Source: Flavobacteriales bacterium (GTDB lineage: Bacteria; Bacteroidota; Bacteroidia; UBA10329). Taken from it: a stretch of 64,000 nucleotides of DNA. Shown piece after piece: positions 26,189-35,945 of this stretch. The DNA is taken from positions 27,569 through 91,568 of the forward strand of contig JAIPBM010000016.1 of NCBI GenBank assembly GCA_021739695.1, read 5' to 3'. The position numbers and the translations under genes are program-made. The notes under the pieces were generated by a model that ran no database searches, was not told the origin of the DNA, and saw only the letters and a list, made by a program, of their open reading frames with translations. The first letter of the stretch is position 1; each line of letters begins with the position of its first letter.

Positions 26189-28801
26189 ATGAACTTCAAT
26201 AATTTCACGATAAAGTCGCAGGAAGCGTTGCAAGCAGCTACGCAGGAAGCGATGAACAACGGCCAACAGGCCATCGAAACAGGACACGTGTTAAAAGGTG
26301 TTCTGAACGTTGACGAGAACGTAACTCCATTTCTTCTCAAGAAATTGGGGGTAAATCTTCAAGCGTTCCAAGCAGCAGTTGACAGCCAAGTGAAAAGCTA
26401 TCCCAAGATTGAGGGTGGACAGCCTTACCTATCCAACAACGCCAATCAGGTCTTGAATAAGGCTAATAACTTCCTAAAAGAGTTTGGCGATGAGTATGTT
26501 TCCATCGAACACATTCTTTTGGCCTTGCTTGCAGGGGGCGATACCATTGCACAGCTGATGAAAGACAGCGGTGTGACCGAAAAAGGACTGAAATCTGCCA
26601 TTACTGAACTTAGAAAAGGAGGAAAGGTAACCAGCCAATCGGCAGAGGAAACCTACAACGCCTTGGGTAAATACGCCTTGAATTTCAACGAGTTGGCAAA
26701 GAGTGGAAAACTCGACCCGGTCATCGGAAGGGATGAAGAGATCAGACGCGTGTTGCAGATACTTTCCCGAAGAACCAAGAACAATCCGATCCTTATTGGA
26801 GAGCCAGGTGTGGGTAAAACCGCCATTGCCGAAGGCATTGCTCACCGTATCATAAACGGAGATGTTCCTGAGAATCTGAAAACGAAGCAATTGTATTCCT
26901 TGGATATGGGTGCATTGATTGCTGGGGCCAAATACAAAGGCGAGTTTGAAGAACGTTTGAAATCTGTGGTGAAAGAGGTTATTTCTGCCGATGGCGAGAT
27001 CATCCTTTTCATTGATGAGATACACACGCTTGTTGGAGCAGGTGGAGGAGAAGGCGCCATGGATGCGGCCAATATCCTGAAGCCAGCGTTAGCACGTGGC
27101 GAACTGAAAGCAATCGGTGCCACCACACTGAACGAGTATCAGAAATACTTCGAAAAGGACAAGGCGCTTGAAAGACGTTTCCAGAAAGTGATGGTGGACG
27201 AGCCAAATACGGAAGACGCCATTTCCATTCTGCGTGGCCTGAAAGAGAAATACGAAACGCACCATAAGGTCCGAATTAAGGATGAGGCTATCATCTCAGC
27301 AGTTACGCTGTCACAACGCTACATCAACGACCGTTTTTTACCAGACAAGGCCATTGACCTGATTGATGAAGCTGCTTCTAAACTTCGTATCGAGATCAAC
27401 TCATCTCCGCAGGAATTGGATGAAATTGAACGTAAGATCCGACAATTGGAGATTGAGCGCGAAGCCATTAAACGGGAGAAAGACCAGCCGAAGTTGGATA
27501 AGCTTGCTTCCCAATTGGCAGAATTAAGTGATGAACGCGATTCGCTAAAAGCCAAGTGGCAGAATGAGAAAGACATCGTAGAAGGCATTCAGCAGGCCAA
27601 GGAAGACATTGAGAACTTCAAATTGCAAGCTGAGCAGGCGGAACGTGCAGGAGACTTTGGAAAAGTAGCGGAGTTGCGCTACGGAAGAATTCAGGAAGCA
27701 GAAGCCAAATTGGAGGAAAGCAAACATCAATTGGCCGAACTCCAAGAGAATTCTCCGATGATCAAAGAGGAAGTAGATTCGGAAGACATTGCAGGCGTGG
27801 TTTCGCGCTGGACGGGAATTCCCATCAATAAGATGCTGGAAAGCGACCGTGAGAAGCTTCTCAAATTGGAAGACGAATTGCACAAACGTGTGGTAGGGCA
27901 AGAAGAAGCCATTTCTGCTATTTCAGATGCTGTGAGACGAAGCCGAGCAGGACTACAGGATGAAAAACGACCCATCGGTTCGTTTATCTTCTTAGGAACA
28001 ACGGGTGTAGGTAAAACCGAACTTGCTAAAGCCTTGGCGGATTATCTTTTCAATAACGAGAACGCCATGACGCGTATTGATATGAGTGAGTATCAGGAAC
28101 GCCATTCGGTTTCCCGTTTGGTAGGAGCACCTCCGGGATACGTGGGCTACGATGAAGGCGGACAGTTGACCGAAGCGGTGCGAAGAAAGCCGTACTCGAT
28201 CGTGCTTTTGGATGAGATTGAGAAAGCGCATCCTGATGTGTTCAACATCTTACTGCAAGTGTTGGATGATGGCCGATTGACCGACAACAAGGGCCGCGTG
28301 GTGAACTTTAAGAACACCATCATCATCATGACCTCGAACCTTGGTTCGCACTTGATCCAAGAGAAGATGGAGGATATCAATGAATTCAACCGCGAGGAAG
28401 TGTTGGCATCTACCAAAACAGAACTGTTTGAACTGCTGAAGAAAACCTTGCGACCTGAGTTCTTGAATCGAATTGACGACATCATCATGTTTACACCGCT
28501 CACGCGAGATGATGTGTCAAGCATTGCCAGACTGCAGTTGCAGTTACTTGCCAAGCAATTGGCTAAGAATGGTATCACCTTCGAATTCACGGATGAATGT
28601 GTGGATTGGCTGTCTCAACTTGGTTTCGACCCACAGTTTGGTGCCAGACCATTGAAACGTGTCATCCAACGTGAAGTACTGAACGAACTCTCTAAGGAGA
28701 TTCTTGCCGGAAAAGTGAACAAAGATGGTGTTATCATCCTCGATTGCTTTGACAAGAAGATCGTCTTCAGAAATCAACCGAAGCAAGAAGAGACGGTTTA
28801 A
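26189..28801 (+). CDS. clpB: ATP-dependent disaggregase ClpB
   Basis: 870 residues. I start at the ATG at 26189 ([17 protein letters not shown]), the usual ClpB N-terminus; an in-frame ATG at 26135 adds a non-conserved tail. Order: Clp_N repeats (1-150), NBD1 with Walker [14 protein letters not shown] at about 204 and [12 protein letters not shown], the coiled-coil middle domain (about 405-530) that distinguishes ClpB from ClpA/C, and NBD2 with [13 protein letters not shown] at about 602. It works with DnaK to rescue aggregated proteins. A hairpin terminator follows. No CIRCE-like or other heat-shock operator was noticed upstream. Confidence 0.97.
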   Translation: MNFNNFTIKSQEALQAATQEAMNNGQQAIETGHVLKGVLNVDENVTPFLLKKLGVNLQAFQAAVDSQVKSYPKIEGGQPYLSNNANQVLNKANNFLKEFGDEYVSIEHILLALLAGGDTIAQLMKDSGVTEKGLKSAITELRKGGKVTSQSAEETYNALGKYALNFNELAKSGKLDPVIGRDEEIRRVLQILSRRTKNNPILIGEPGVGKTAIAEGIAHRIINGDVPENLKTKQLYSLDMGALIAGAKYKGEFEERLKSVVKEVISADGEIILFIDEIHTLVGAGGGEGAMDAANILKPALARGELKAIGATTLNEYQKYFEKDKALERRFQKVMVDEPNTEDAISILRGLKEKYETHHKVRIKDEAIISAVTLSQRYINDRFLPDKAIDLIDEAASKLRIEINSSPQELDEIERKIRQLEIEREAIKREKDQPKLDKLASQLAELSDERDSLKAKWQNEKDIVEGIQQAKEDIENFKLQAEQAERAGDFGKVAELRYGRIQEAEAKLEESKHQLAELQENSPMIKEEVDSEDIAGVVSRWTGIPINKMLESDREKLLKLEDELHKRVVGQEEAISAISDAVRRSRAGLQDEKRPIGSFIFLGTTGVGKTELAKALADYLFNNENAMTRIDMSEYQERHSVSRLVGAPPGYVGYDEGGQLTEAVRRKPYSIVLLDEIEKAHPDVFNILLQVLDDGRLTDNKGRVVNFKNTIIIMTSNLGSHLIQEKMEDINEFNREEVLASTKTELFELLKKTLRPEFLNRIDDIIMFTPLTRDDVSSIARLQLQLLAKQLAKNGITFEFTDECVDWLSQLGFDPQFGARPLKRVIQREVLNELSKEILAGKVNKDGVIILDCFDKKIVFRNQPKQEETV

Positions 28802-28820
28802 GTTGAGTTTGATTGAAAGT

Positions 28821-28856
28821 AAAAGTCCCGTTACACTCGTGTAACGGGACTTTTTT
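28821..28856. terminator. Bidirectional hairpin terminator after clpB
   Basis: AAAAGTCCCGTTACAC / GTGTAACGGGACTTTTTT perfect stem with T run; it also sits directly after the stop of the convergent arsM-like gene. Confidence 0.9.
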
Positions 28857-28858
28857 AA

Positions 28859-29758
28859 TTAACAGCAGCCACTTTTAGGCGTACAGCAAGAAGATTCCTT
28901 CTCTATTTCGGAAAGCTTCACTTTAGGTTTTACGGTTTTTGCACCAGGCTTTTCTGCGTAAACTGTAATGCTGAAAATGCCTGTATCTCCGCTATTGAAT
29001 GCGTTCACTTCTTCTGTTGATAGGTACTTGCCCAGTATGTCATCAGGAATGACGATCGGTTTTTCCTTTTGAACCGTGATGTTCTCGAAGCCAGTGTCGG
29101 TTATCAGTTTCAGGTATTCCGCCCGTTGAATGGCACCAGCCACACATCCGGCATACATTTCGGCATCTTGTCGCAATGCTTCTGGCAGTTCACCAACCAG
29201 AACGATGTCTGAAATGCTGAAGTGTCCGCCAGGTTTTAATACCCGATGAATTTCGGCAATCACTTTCTGTTTGTCTGGAACCAGATTCAGAACGCAGTTG
29301 CTTACCACTACATCGGCCACATCATTACTCACGGGCATCGCATCAATATCTCCTTCTCTGAATTCGACATTATTCAAACCGAGCTTTTCGGCATTGGCAC
29401 GGGCCTTTTCAATCATAATAGGCGTGAAGTCAATTCCAATGACCTTTCCTTCTGCACCCGTTTCATGTCGGGCAACAAAACAATCATTTCCAGCCCCAGA
29501 ACCAAGGTCAATGACCGTATCTCCGTTCTGGATCTTTGCAAATTGTGTAGGCAAACCACAACCTAATCCCAGGTCGGCATCTTCCACGTAGCCTTCCGTT
29601 TGGGAGTAGTCATCCATCATAATGTTGTAAACCTTGTTTGCAGGCGTGGTTGCACCACAGCAAGAGGACGCATTCTGCGTTTTACCCTGCTCGGCAATTT
29701 TGGCGTACCGCTCTTTCACTAAATTCTTTAACTGCTCTTCGTTCTTCATTTCAACCAT
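28859..29758 (-). CDS. arsM: Arsenite S-adenosylmethionine methyltransferase
   Basis: 299 residues. SAM motif I is VIDLGSGAGNDCFVARHE (about residue 78). Cysteines fit the ArsM pattern: NDC in motif I, SNCVLN, and YAGCVAGA (about 178). There are also Cys pairs near both ends (SSCCGA at about 32 and ESSCC...GCC at the C-terminus), a feature of bacterial arsM genes. It methylates trivalent arsenic. No arsR, arsB or arsC is adjacent. An ATG at 29749 is an alternative start. Confidence 0.9.
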   Translation of the reverse strand: MVEMKNEEQLKNLVKERYAKIAEQGKTQNASSCCGATTPANKVYNIMMDDYSQTEGYVEDADLGLGCGLPTQFAKIQNGDTVIDLGSGAGNDCFVARHETGAEGKVIGIDFTPIMIEKARANAEKLGLNNVEFREGDIDAMPVSNDVADVVVSNCVLNLVPDKQKVIAEIHRVLKPGGHFSISDIVLVGELPEALRQDAEMYAGCVAGAIQRAEYLKLITDTGFENITVQKEKPIVIPDDILGKYLSTEEVNAFNSGDTGIFSITVYAEKPGAKTVKPKVKLSEIEKESSCCTPKSGCC

Positions 29759-29860
29759 CTTTTGGAGAAGTAAGATTAGTGAATTGATGGAGCATTGGCC
29801 TTGTAGGTGAGTTAGGTATGTTTCTGATTATTATCATGGGGAAGGAATTGATTCCCGCAC

Positions 29861-30009
29861 AAATGCCAACAACACCCGTGTCATTCCGACCGCAGTGGAG
29901 GAATCTTTTGTTGAGAAATGCTAGATTGAATGAGATGCTTCGTTCCTAAGTATGACAGACGAGATACGATGGATGCTACTCATAAACGCCAACTGCACCT
30001 CTCACCCTG
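29861..30009 (+). repeat. 148-bp direct repeat, copy 1
   Basis: Begins AAATGCCAACAACACCCG and ends CGCCAACTGCACC...CACCCTGAG. It differs from copy 2 by scattered substitutions and a 2-bp indel (CCGTGTCATT versus CCGTCATT). Confidence 0.8.
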
Positions 30010-30049
30010 AGAAACAGCCTGCCTGAGGTACTCGAAGGAAAGTAGGGGC

Positions 30050-30169
30050 TTGTATGCTGGAAGGAATGCGTTACAGCTTCCGCTCGCTGCCGGTTCGTAT
30101 CTTTACAGGATAGATGCACAGGATGGAGATACCGTTGACATGGGCCGTGTGGTCATCATTCAGAAATAA
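30050..30169 (+). pseudogene. T9SS C-terminal sorting-domain remnant
   Basis: The frame reads GRNALQLPLAAGSYLYRID then DMGRVVIIQK and stop, the closing strands of a type IX secretion sorting domain (G.Y.Y.I....G..GR.vI.k). There is no upstream gene body or start, so this is a left-over 3' end of a lost exported-protein gene. Confidence 0.7.
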
Positions 30170-30208
30170 TGTGTTGATCATGATGTTCTGTGCATTCGCT
30201 ATTGTAGC

Positions 30209-30356
30209 AAATGCCAACAACACCCGTCATTCCGACCGCAGTGAAGGAATCTTTTGTTGAGAGATGCTAGATTGAATGAGATGCTTCGTTCCTAAGCATG
30301 ACAGACGAGACAGGGTGGATGCTACTCATAAACGCCAACTACACCTGTCACTCTGA
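30209..30356 (+). repeat. 148-bp direct repeat, copy 2
   Basis: Near-identical to 29861-30009 over its whole length. It ends 21 bp before the stop of the convergent-side GH114-like gene. Confidence 0.8.
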
Positions 30357-30376
30357 CGAAGGAAGAGTCTCACACC

Positions 30377-31351
30377 TCACTCCTCAAAATATTCGTATCC
30401 ATCAATGATATCGAGGTAAGCACCATCAAACCCAGCATCCACTATCATTTTGGTGTAGGATTCATTATTACCATAAATGATGTTCTGCCAATCAGTATTC
30501 CAATACTTGACCTTGTAATTGCCTTCCCAATCTGGGTTTTCGGCTTCAAGCCAAACGGGTTTGTCTGTACTCCAACTCGATTGCCAGTAATAACGATAGT
30601 CTTCTGCTTCGCCAATGCTCATGTAGCACACCACCATGCGCTGACCGCCATTGGCTTTTTCGCGTAGTTGGCTGATGTCGGAAGCTGTAAATGGCGTTCC
30701 GTCATTAAAGAAGAGGTCAATAACCAGCAGGTCGTAATTGGTGGCACGTACTTGATTGATGAAGTTTGTTTTAGATGGATAATTCTCCGAATTGAGCAGA
30801 TACAGGAAGTTCTGTACGATAGGTAATGAATTGACCAGCGAACTGCTTTCCTGCCATATCGTGTTCGGATAACTTGGAATAGTGGTGAGGTTCCGTTCAT
30901 CAGCGGCAAAGCCCACATAACCAGCAGCTTCGTTCAGTTCATACGAATCCAACATGTTTGCTGGCGTGGAACAATAATCAATGACCAGAATGCGGTTTCC
31001 GGCTTGCAACGACTTGTTCAGGAATCCTTGGATGTATTCCGATTCTTGCGTGGGAGTTGCCACGTAATCGTTATTGTAGCCATAGAACAGATCTTCTTGT
31101 CCGTGGGCATCAATGGCCATGGTATACGCGGTATGCAGCGGGCCGTCCACTTCACCGTTGGTGCTAATCAGTTCAATTCCATTCTGTGGAATGATGACGA
31201 AATTCGGATTCATGCCCTTCGCATATTCGCTTATTCCGATAACGAAACTTCGCATTTCCTCACGGTAATCTGTGTTGTCTGGTGTTTCATCCTTGGTGTT
31301 GCAACCTGCCAATAAACTGGCAATGAAAACGAGAATAGTCAGATGTCTCAT
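30377..31351 (-). CDS. Lipoprotein, GH114-like (endo-alpha-1,4-polygalactosaminidase type)
   Basis: 324 residues with lipobox SLLAGC (Cys17). The second half has the TM1410/GH114 barrel pattern: YDLLVIDLFFNDGTPFT, GGQRMVVCYMSIGEAEDYRYYW, PVWLEAENPDWEGNYKVKYW and the closing DAGFDGAYLDIIDGYEYF. Family members cleave galactosaminogalactan-like polymers; the Asp/Glu at the strand ends (VIDLF, SIGEAE, YLDIID) are the likely active site. Outer-membrane or periplasmic lipoprotein by inference. Confidence 0.82.
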   Translation of the reverse strand: MRHLTILVFIASLLAGCNTKDETPDNTDYREEMRSFVIGISEYAKGMNPNFVIIPQNGIELISTNGEVDGPLHTAYTMAIDAHGQEDLFYGYNNDYVATPTQESEYIQGFLNKSLQAGNRILVIDYCSTPANMLDSYELNEAAGYVGFAADERNLTTIPSYPNTIWQESSSLVNSLPIVQNFLYLLNSENYPSKTNFINQVRATNYDLLVIDLFFNDGTPFTASDISQLREKANGGQRMVVCYMSIGEAEDYRYYWQSSWSTDKPVWLEAENPDWEGNYKVKYWNTDWQNIIYGNNESYTKMIVDAGFDGAYLDIIDGYEYFEE

Positions 31352-31485
31352 GATTGGGAATTGGTTTGTCGATAAGGTATTTCGGTAATGGAATGTAGGG
31401 TTTTGGTCTCGTAACGCTGTTGATGGTTTTCACAAGTAAGAGGCGTTCGTGAACCACCTAAAACTCTCGCCTCATTTTAATGAAG

Positions 31486-31518
31486 AAAGCCTGCCATTTG
31501 GCAGGCCCTTTTCTTTAA
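31486..31518 (-). terminator. Hairpin terminator for the DUF1761 gene
   Basis: GCCTGCC / GGCAGGC stem with a 4-nt loop and a pyrimidine-rich tail on both strands; 18 bp downstream of the stop at 31536. Confidence 0.7.
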
Positions 31519-31535
31519 CGTCAAGATCATCAGAG

Positions 31536-31958
31536 TTACATGCCAGCCCCAGCAAAGGTGTAAAGGATGGCTCCCATCGCTGAAAAGCAAAGCACCCAAT
31601 AGCCAGAGTTGATGAGGATTCCTTTCAAGTTCCTACGCTCGAATAATGAGTTGGTAATAAGCACCGGAAGCGCAAAATAGAGCGAATACAGCATTCCGTG
31701 AAACGCTCCATGCAACGCGGTTCTGTCGTCTTCGCCATGATGGTAAGCACCACCAGATAGTTTGTAGGCAACAACCATTGCCAAGAGGAACGACAGCCCG
31801 AAAATGAGCGGCATGCTTCCTTTTTTCAGTCCTTCTTCAGTCAGTCCGATTGATTCCATCCAGGCCTTTCCGAATACCTTAGGGTTATACCAGATAAAGC
31901 CAATGGCCAATGTTGATGCGGCTGAAACAGCCACGGCAATCCAATTTACTTCGTCCAT
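31536..31958 (-). CDS. DUF1761 family membrane protein
   Basis: 140 residues with four membrane helices. It has the family opening (NWIAVAVSAASTLAIGFIWYNPKVFGKAWMES split as WIAVAVSA...GFIWYNPKVFG) and the later GAFHGMLYSLYFALPVLI and NSLFERRNLKGILIN. Function unknown. Divergent from the M48 lipoprotein gene; a hairpin terminator follows. Confidence 0.88.
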   Translation of the reverse strand: MDEVNWIAVAVSAASTLAIGFIWYNPKVFGKAWMESIGLTEEGLKKGSMPLIFGLSFLLAMVVAYKLSGGAYHHGEDDRTALHGAFHGMLYSLYFALPVLITNSLFERRNLKGILINSGYWVLCFSAMGAILYTFAGAGM

Positions 31959-32048
31959 TATTTTTTGTTTTTTGATGGTTTATGAAATCAAGGTACTGAA
32001 AAAAAACAATTTTGATTCATTGGTCCGACAATCACCAATACCCTTGGT

Positions 32049-32056
32049 TAATTTTG
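32049..32056 (+). promoter_or_regulatory. -7 box TAATTTTG upstream of the M48 gene
   Basis: Exact TAnnTTTG match, 17 nt before the ATG at 32074. It supports that start; no convincing -33 TTG. Confidence 0.4.
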
Positions 32057-32073
32057 TGGCTCAAATAAACATC

Positions 32074-32886
32074 ATGAAAAAAGCCATCATATACTTAGTG
32101 ATTGTTGCCTTTGCCATAGCCTGCACCACGGTGCCCATCACAGGTAGAAAGCAAATGAATCTTTTGCCCGAGAGCCAGATGATGAGCATGTCTCTCGCAA
32201 ATTATAATCAGTTTTTGGGTGCGAATCCCACCTTGCCGGCCAGCGACCAGCACGTTCAGCAAGTTAAACGAGTGGGAGAGAAGATAGCCGCAGCCGCTAC
32301 ACGCTATTTGAAAGCAAAAGGCGCCTCCGACCGTGTGGCAGGTTTTAAATGGGATTTCAATGTGGTGCAGAGCAACGAGGTGAACGCGTGGTGCATGCCG
32401 GGCGGAAAGGTGGTGTTCTACACCGGAATTCTACCTGTTTGTCAGGATGAAGATGGAATTGCCGTGGTAATGGGGCATGAAGTGGCGCATGCCATTGCTC
32501 GTCATGGTAATGAACGAATGAGTCAAGGTCTGCTGGTGCAGGGTGGAGGAATGGCAGTTGATTTAGCTTCTGCAATGACTAACCAGTCAGCACAAACAAC
32601 AGCTCTTTTCCAACAGGCATACGGTATTGGTGCAACGGTTGGAGCAATTCTTCCGTTTTCACGTTTGCATGAAAGCGAAGCAGACGAAATGGGACTGATC
32701 TTTACGGCCATGGCCGGTTACGACCCCGCAACGGCTGTTCCTTTCTGGGAACGCATGTCGAAATTGGGTGGGAGCAGACCTCCTGAATTCTTGAGCACGC
32801 ATCCAGACCCTGAAAAACGAAGTCAGAAATTGGCAGAACAGGTCAGATTGGCAAGAGCGTACGGTATTAAGTACGGAACCAATTAA
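32074..32886 (+). CDS. M48 family zinc metalloprotease lipoprotein
   Basis: I start at the ATG at 32074, which gives a lipoprotein signal (KKAIIYLVIVAFAIAC, Cys18); an upstream in-frame ATG at 31804 lies inside the opposite-strand DUF1761 gene. The zinc motif HEVAH (about residue 135) is within VMGHEVAHAIARHGNERM, and the third ligand region is ESEADEMGLIFTAMAGYDP. Resembles LoiP/BepA-like envelope proteases that act on damaged outer-membrane proteins. C-terminal STHPDPEKRSQKLAEQ is typical of the family. Confidence 0.93.
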   Translation: MKKAIIYLVIVAFAIACTTVPITGRKQMNLLPESQMMSMSLANYNQFLGANPTLPASDQHVQQVKRVGEKIAAAATRYLKAKGASDRVAGFKWDFNVVQSNEVNAWCMPGGKVVFYTGILPVCQDEDGIAVVMGHEVAHAIARHGNERMSQGLLVQGGGMAVDLASAMTNQSAQTTALFQQAYGIGATVGAILPFSRLHESEADEMGLIFTAMAGYDPATAVPFWERMSKLGGSRPPEFLSTHPDPEKRSQKLAEQVRLARAYGIKYGTN

Positions 32887-32939
32887 AGACGATTTCTGAA
32901 CAATAAACCAAAGTGACTGCTGTTTTAGCTCTGTGCTGT

Positions 32940-32947
32940 TAAATTTG
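32940..32947 (+). promoter_or_regulatory. -7 box TAAATTTG upstream of the small lipoprotein pair
   Basis: Exact TAnnTTTG match, 23 nt before the ATG at 32971; -33 element unclear. Confidence 0.4.
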
Positions 32948-32970
32948 TGCAAGCATTACTGTCCTTGGAT

Positions 32971-33156
32971 ATGAAATTCACGATGATACTGGTACTCTTT
33001 TTGCTTGGTTGCACTCTAAGTTCGTGTGATGATGGTTGTGTTACCTGTTCCGGTGTCACTGCTCCTCAGGAAGTCTGTAAAGGCGATTACACGGATAATA
33101 GCTATTACCAGAGTTATGTGGATGAATACGAAAATAAAGGAGGTACCTGTGAATAG
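32971..33156 (+). CDS. Small Cys-rich lipoprotein, 61 aa (tandem paralog A)
   Basis: A lipoprotein signal (FTMILVLFLLGCTLSSC, lipobox LSSC) is followed by a ~45-residue mature part with a CxxC and two later Cys (GCVTC, EVCKGDY, GGTC). It is clearly related to the next gene: C-x2-C, a Cys followed by acidic/aromatic residues, a Y-Q repeat region, and a final G-x-T-C. Probably a small disulphide-bonded outer-membrane-anchored protein. No known family. Confidence 0.65.
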   Translation: MKFTMILVLFLLGCTLSSCDDGCVTCSGVTAPQEVCKGDYTDNSYYQSYVDEYENKGGTCE

Positions 33157-33346
33157 AACTTGGGGATTGATCGTAGTAGTGGTTTCCATCAGTCTTGTTG
33201 GTTGTGGAAAATGTGAAGAGTGCGAATTGAACAATTCTTCCGAAACCATCTGCGAAACGGAGTTCGACAACACCGATCAATATCAAGATGCCATTGCAGA
33301 CCGTGAGGCTGCTGGTGCTACCTGTACTTCAAAGGGTGGTTTCTGA
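33149..33346 (+). CDS. Small Cys-rich lipoprotein, 65 aa (tandem paralog B)
   Basis: A GTG start at 33149 lies inside the end of the upstream gene (8-bp overlap) and is preceded by an AGGAGG Shine-Dalgarno at 33138-33143, unusual in Bacteroidota. Lipobox SLVGC. The mature part has CEEC, ETICETEFDN and GATC in the same order as paralog A. Its 3' end overlaps the convergent AlgJ-like gene by 18 bp. Confidence 0.6.
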   Translation: MNRTWGLIVVVVSISLVGCGKCEECELNNSSETICETEFDNTDQYQDAIADREAAGATCTSKGGF

Positions 33347-34483
33347 TTCTGTTTTCGGATAAAGAAGTTCTTCCAATTTTTCTACTGACCCCCAACCGAA
33401 ACGCTGCATTTGAGGTTCGGTCATCATCAGCATTAGCACGTCCTGTTTCTTAAGCTCTTCAAGAATATCCAATTCCTCAACATTGGAAGTAGGGAAAACA
33501 TGCGAAGGCTGCGCGTCTTTGAAATAGAACCAGAAACCACCGTAGCTGCAGACACGGTCTCCGAAGCCGCTACGCATGATTCCGTAATAATAGCTGTCCG
33601 CAATCACTATAAATTTGGTGGGAGTGATAGTTGAATCTTCTCCAAAATATCGAATAGGGTAGGCAAGCTTTTCATGATTTGGGGTGAAAAGGAGATTCAT
33701 GCCAACCGCAATATCATTATCACCACCTCTAGCGGTGTCAGAAATCTCAATGTCGTACCAGAATTTCTGTAGTGGTCTTCCTGTCAATGATTGGATGTAG
33801 CCTCTTAGTGTATCGCAAACATGGGCTACTCCGTATTCACTCCAGTGAATGCCTCCTTTTGGAAAAAGTGGAAAGCGGCTCGTATCGTTCCAGCTATGGT
33901 ATAGTTTCTTCAGGTCGAGCAGCCGGATATCGTTGCCCAGTGCAAAATCTGCTATGAACTCATAGTTGGTAATCGGGCGATGTTCGTCTTTCAGAAAATC
34001 GGAGAACTTATCTTCAAAGAAGCTTCCCTTTCCGGGAGCGAGTGCCAGAAAAGCCTTTACTCCAACAGAATCAAGTCCACGTTGAACGTGTTTCCATCGC
34101 AGAAGCTTATCGGTCAAGACATCTTCTCCAGCGAAATCTTTTCCGTAAAAAGCATCCACGTAGCCTACATCAAGCAAGACACCGTCTTTGCCAGGCGAAA
34201 CACCATTAGCCATGGCCATGTCAAACACATCGAAATAATATTGATTCCTTAATCGCACCAAGTATTCTCTCGCTCCTATCTGCTCATTAAGCCAAGTTTC
34301 TTCTGCCGATTGGAAATTTCCATCGAACCAATCGTTCCAATCGAATTCAGGTTCTGATGCAGATTGGAAAGAGCCATCCAAAGGCCAAGCTGGAATAAAT
34401 CTGAAATTCCGCTGAAGCAATGGCAACGACAGCGAAGCCAGCACCAACGCGAACAACAGATATTTCAGTGCACTTTGTATCAA
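33329..34483 (-). CDS. AlgJ/AlgX-like SGNH O-acetyltransferase partner
   Basis: 384 residues with one N-terminal membrane anchor (YLLFALVLASLSLPLL). It has the AlgX/AlgJ pattern: WLNEQIGAREYLVRLRNQ, VSPGKDGVLLDVGYVD, KAFLALAPGKGSFFED, HWSEYGVAH (candidate catalytic His) and KFIVIADSYYYGIM (candidate Ser in ADSY). Such proteins transfer acetyl groups to surface polysaccharide together with an MBOAT protein. It overlaps the MBOAT gene by 4 bp. Confidence 0.82.
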   Translation of the reverse strand: MIQSALKYLLFALVLASLSLPLLQRNFRFIPAWPLDGSFQSASEPEFDWNDWFDGNFQSAEETWLNEQIGAREYLVRLRNQYYFDVFDMAMANGVSPGKDGVLLDVGYVDAFYGKDFAGEDVLTDKLLRWKHVQRGLDSVGVKAFLALAPGKGSFFEDKFSDFLKDEHRPITNYEFIADFALGNDIRLLDLKKLYHSWNDTSRFPLFPKGGIHWSEYGVAHVCDTLRGYIQSLTGRPLQKFWYDIEISDTARGGDNDIAVGMNLLFTPNHEKLAYPIRYFGEDSTITPTKFIVIADSYYYGIMRSGFGDRVCSYGGFWFYFKDAQPSHVFPTSNVEELDILEELKKQDVLMLMMTEPQMQRFGWGSVEKLEELLYPKTESETTL

Positions 34484-35901
34484 AACTTGAAGTAAATGAA
34501 GGGGTTGAAGCCAGAAGCGGTGATCATACTAAGACAGAAAATGAAGAGTACAATGGATATGATGGTCTTGATGGCGTTTGCGAGTAGGCCTGCGCTGGAA
34601 TCTTGTACCATTTTGTTCGTCCATTTTTCGATGGCAGGAACGATGGCCATGAATGAAAAAACGATAGCCAAGGCTAATGTCCACTTGAACTCCATGCTTA
34701 ATGCAGGGAAATAAATGTCTTGACCGAAGGATAGCAAAGCACTATAAAAATGCAGCGCATGCTCAAATGTTTCTGTTCGGAACAGCACCCAGCCGAACAT
34801 GGCTATCACAAAAGTGATAAGTATGCTTGTAATACGCCCAATTCGCTCGTATAATTTAGCTACGAACAAGCGTTCTAGTACAAGGAAAAGTCCGTGATAA
34901 CCACCCCAGATGACAAAATTCCAAGAGGCTCCGTGCCAGAGACCGGACAAGAGAAAAACAACCCACAAGTTAAAATAGGTGCGTCCTACGCCTTTCCTGT
35001 TTCCTCCGAGAGGTATGTAGAGATAGTCCTTCATCCATCGGCTAAGCGTCATGTGCCAGCGTCTCCAGAATTCGGTAATGCTCGCAGAAACATATGGGCT
35101 ATTGAAGTTTTCAGGGAATACGAATCCCATCATCCTGCCAAGCCCAATGGCCATATCAGAATAGCCAGAGAAATCGAAATAGATCTGCATGCTGTACGCG
35201 ATAATGCCGATCCATGCCCAAGAAAATGTTAAGGCCTCGCCTTCCAAAGCAAAGGCTGAATCTGCCACTTGACCAACCACGTTTGCTACCAATACCTTTT
35301 TTGCCAAACCAATGGTAAACCGAAAGAACCCCAGCAAACGGTCATCTATTGTTTCGTGCTTACTTCGGTCAATCAGCTGGTCCGCTATTTCATTGAAACG
35401 GACAATCGGACCAGCTATCAACTGAGGGAACAGTATGATATACAAAGCATAATCTCCAAAGCTTTTCAAGGCAGCGTGTTTTCCTCTGTAGACATCTAGC
35501 GTGTAGCTCAATTTCTGAAACGTGAAAAACGATATGCCGATAGGAAGCGCAACAGCAGTCCAGTTGATGGATTCGATTCCGATTGAAATTAGAATGCTGT
35601 TGGCGTTTTCAACAAAAAAATTGGCGTATTTGAAGTAAGCAAGAAGTCCAACGTTTAGCACTACGCTTGCCGCTGCAAGCCATTTCCGATAACGCGTTTC
35701 GCTGGAGAGTTGTCGTACAAGCCAAAAATCAATCAGCAGGCTGGTATAAACTACAAATACGAATAGTGGTGCGCCCCAAGCATAGAAAAAGGTGCTTGCC
35801 AAAAGGGCTGTGTAGTTGCGGCTTTTCGCTGGCGCCAACAGATACAGTCCCAAAAAAACGGGGAGAAAGTATACAAGGAAAAGCGTACTGCTGAACACCA
35901 T
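34480..35901 (-). CDS. MBOAT family O-acyltransferase (AlgI-like)
   Basis: 473 residues, about 11 membrane helices. Signature blocks: PIGISFFTFQKLSYTLDVYRG, FPQLIAGPIVRF, ITEFWRRWHMTLSRWMKDYLYIP and the catalytic-His region LSGLWHGASWNFVIWGGYHG. It passes acetyl groups across the membrane to the AlgJ-like partner encoded next (ATGA overlap at 34480-34483). Together they acetylate an exported polysaccharide, probably that of the gene cluster at 38.8-45 kb; that link is inference. Confidence 0.93.
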   Translation of the reverse strand: MVFSSTLFLVYFLPVFLGLYLLAPAKSRNYTALLASTFFYAWGAPLFVFVVYTSLLIDFWLVRQLSSETRYRKWLAAASVVLNVGLLAYFKYANFFVENANSILISIGIESINWTAVALPIGISFFTFQKLSYTLDVYRGKHAALKSFGDYALYIILFPQLIAGPIVRFNEIADQLIDRSKHETIDDRLLGFFRFTIGLAKKVLVANVVGQVADSAFALEGEALTFSWAWIGIIAYSMQIYFDFSGYSDMAIGLGRMMGFVFPENFNSPYVSASITEFWRRWHMTLSRWMKDYLYIPLGGNRKGVGRTYFNLWVVFLLSGLWHGASWNFVIWGGYHGLFLVLERLFVAKLYERIGRITSILITFVIAMFGWVLFRTETFEHALHFYSALLSFGQDIYFPALSMEFKWTLALAIVFSFMAIVPAIEKWTNKMVQDSSAGLLANAIKTIISIVLFIFCLSMITASGFNPFIYFKF

Positions 35902-35945
35902 TTACGAAGCTTGAAAGCTATGAAAACATTGCCAATTCGTCCGTG

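Larger units (their letters stand above)
29759..30376. other. 618-bp gene-free stretch with direct repeats and a gene remnant
   Basis: Between two minus-strand genes. It holds two copies of a ~148-bp repeat (29861-30009 and 30209-30356) and, between them, a plus-strand T9SS sorting-domain remnant (30050-30169). Confidence 0.7.

Noticed and set aside
31804..32073. Long N-terminal extension of the M48 protease
   Set aside because: Lies antisense to the DUF1761 gene and would bury the lipoprotein signal; the ATG at 32074 is better.
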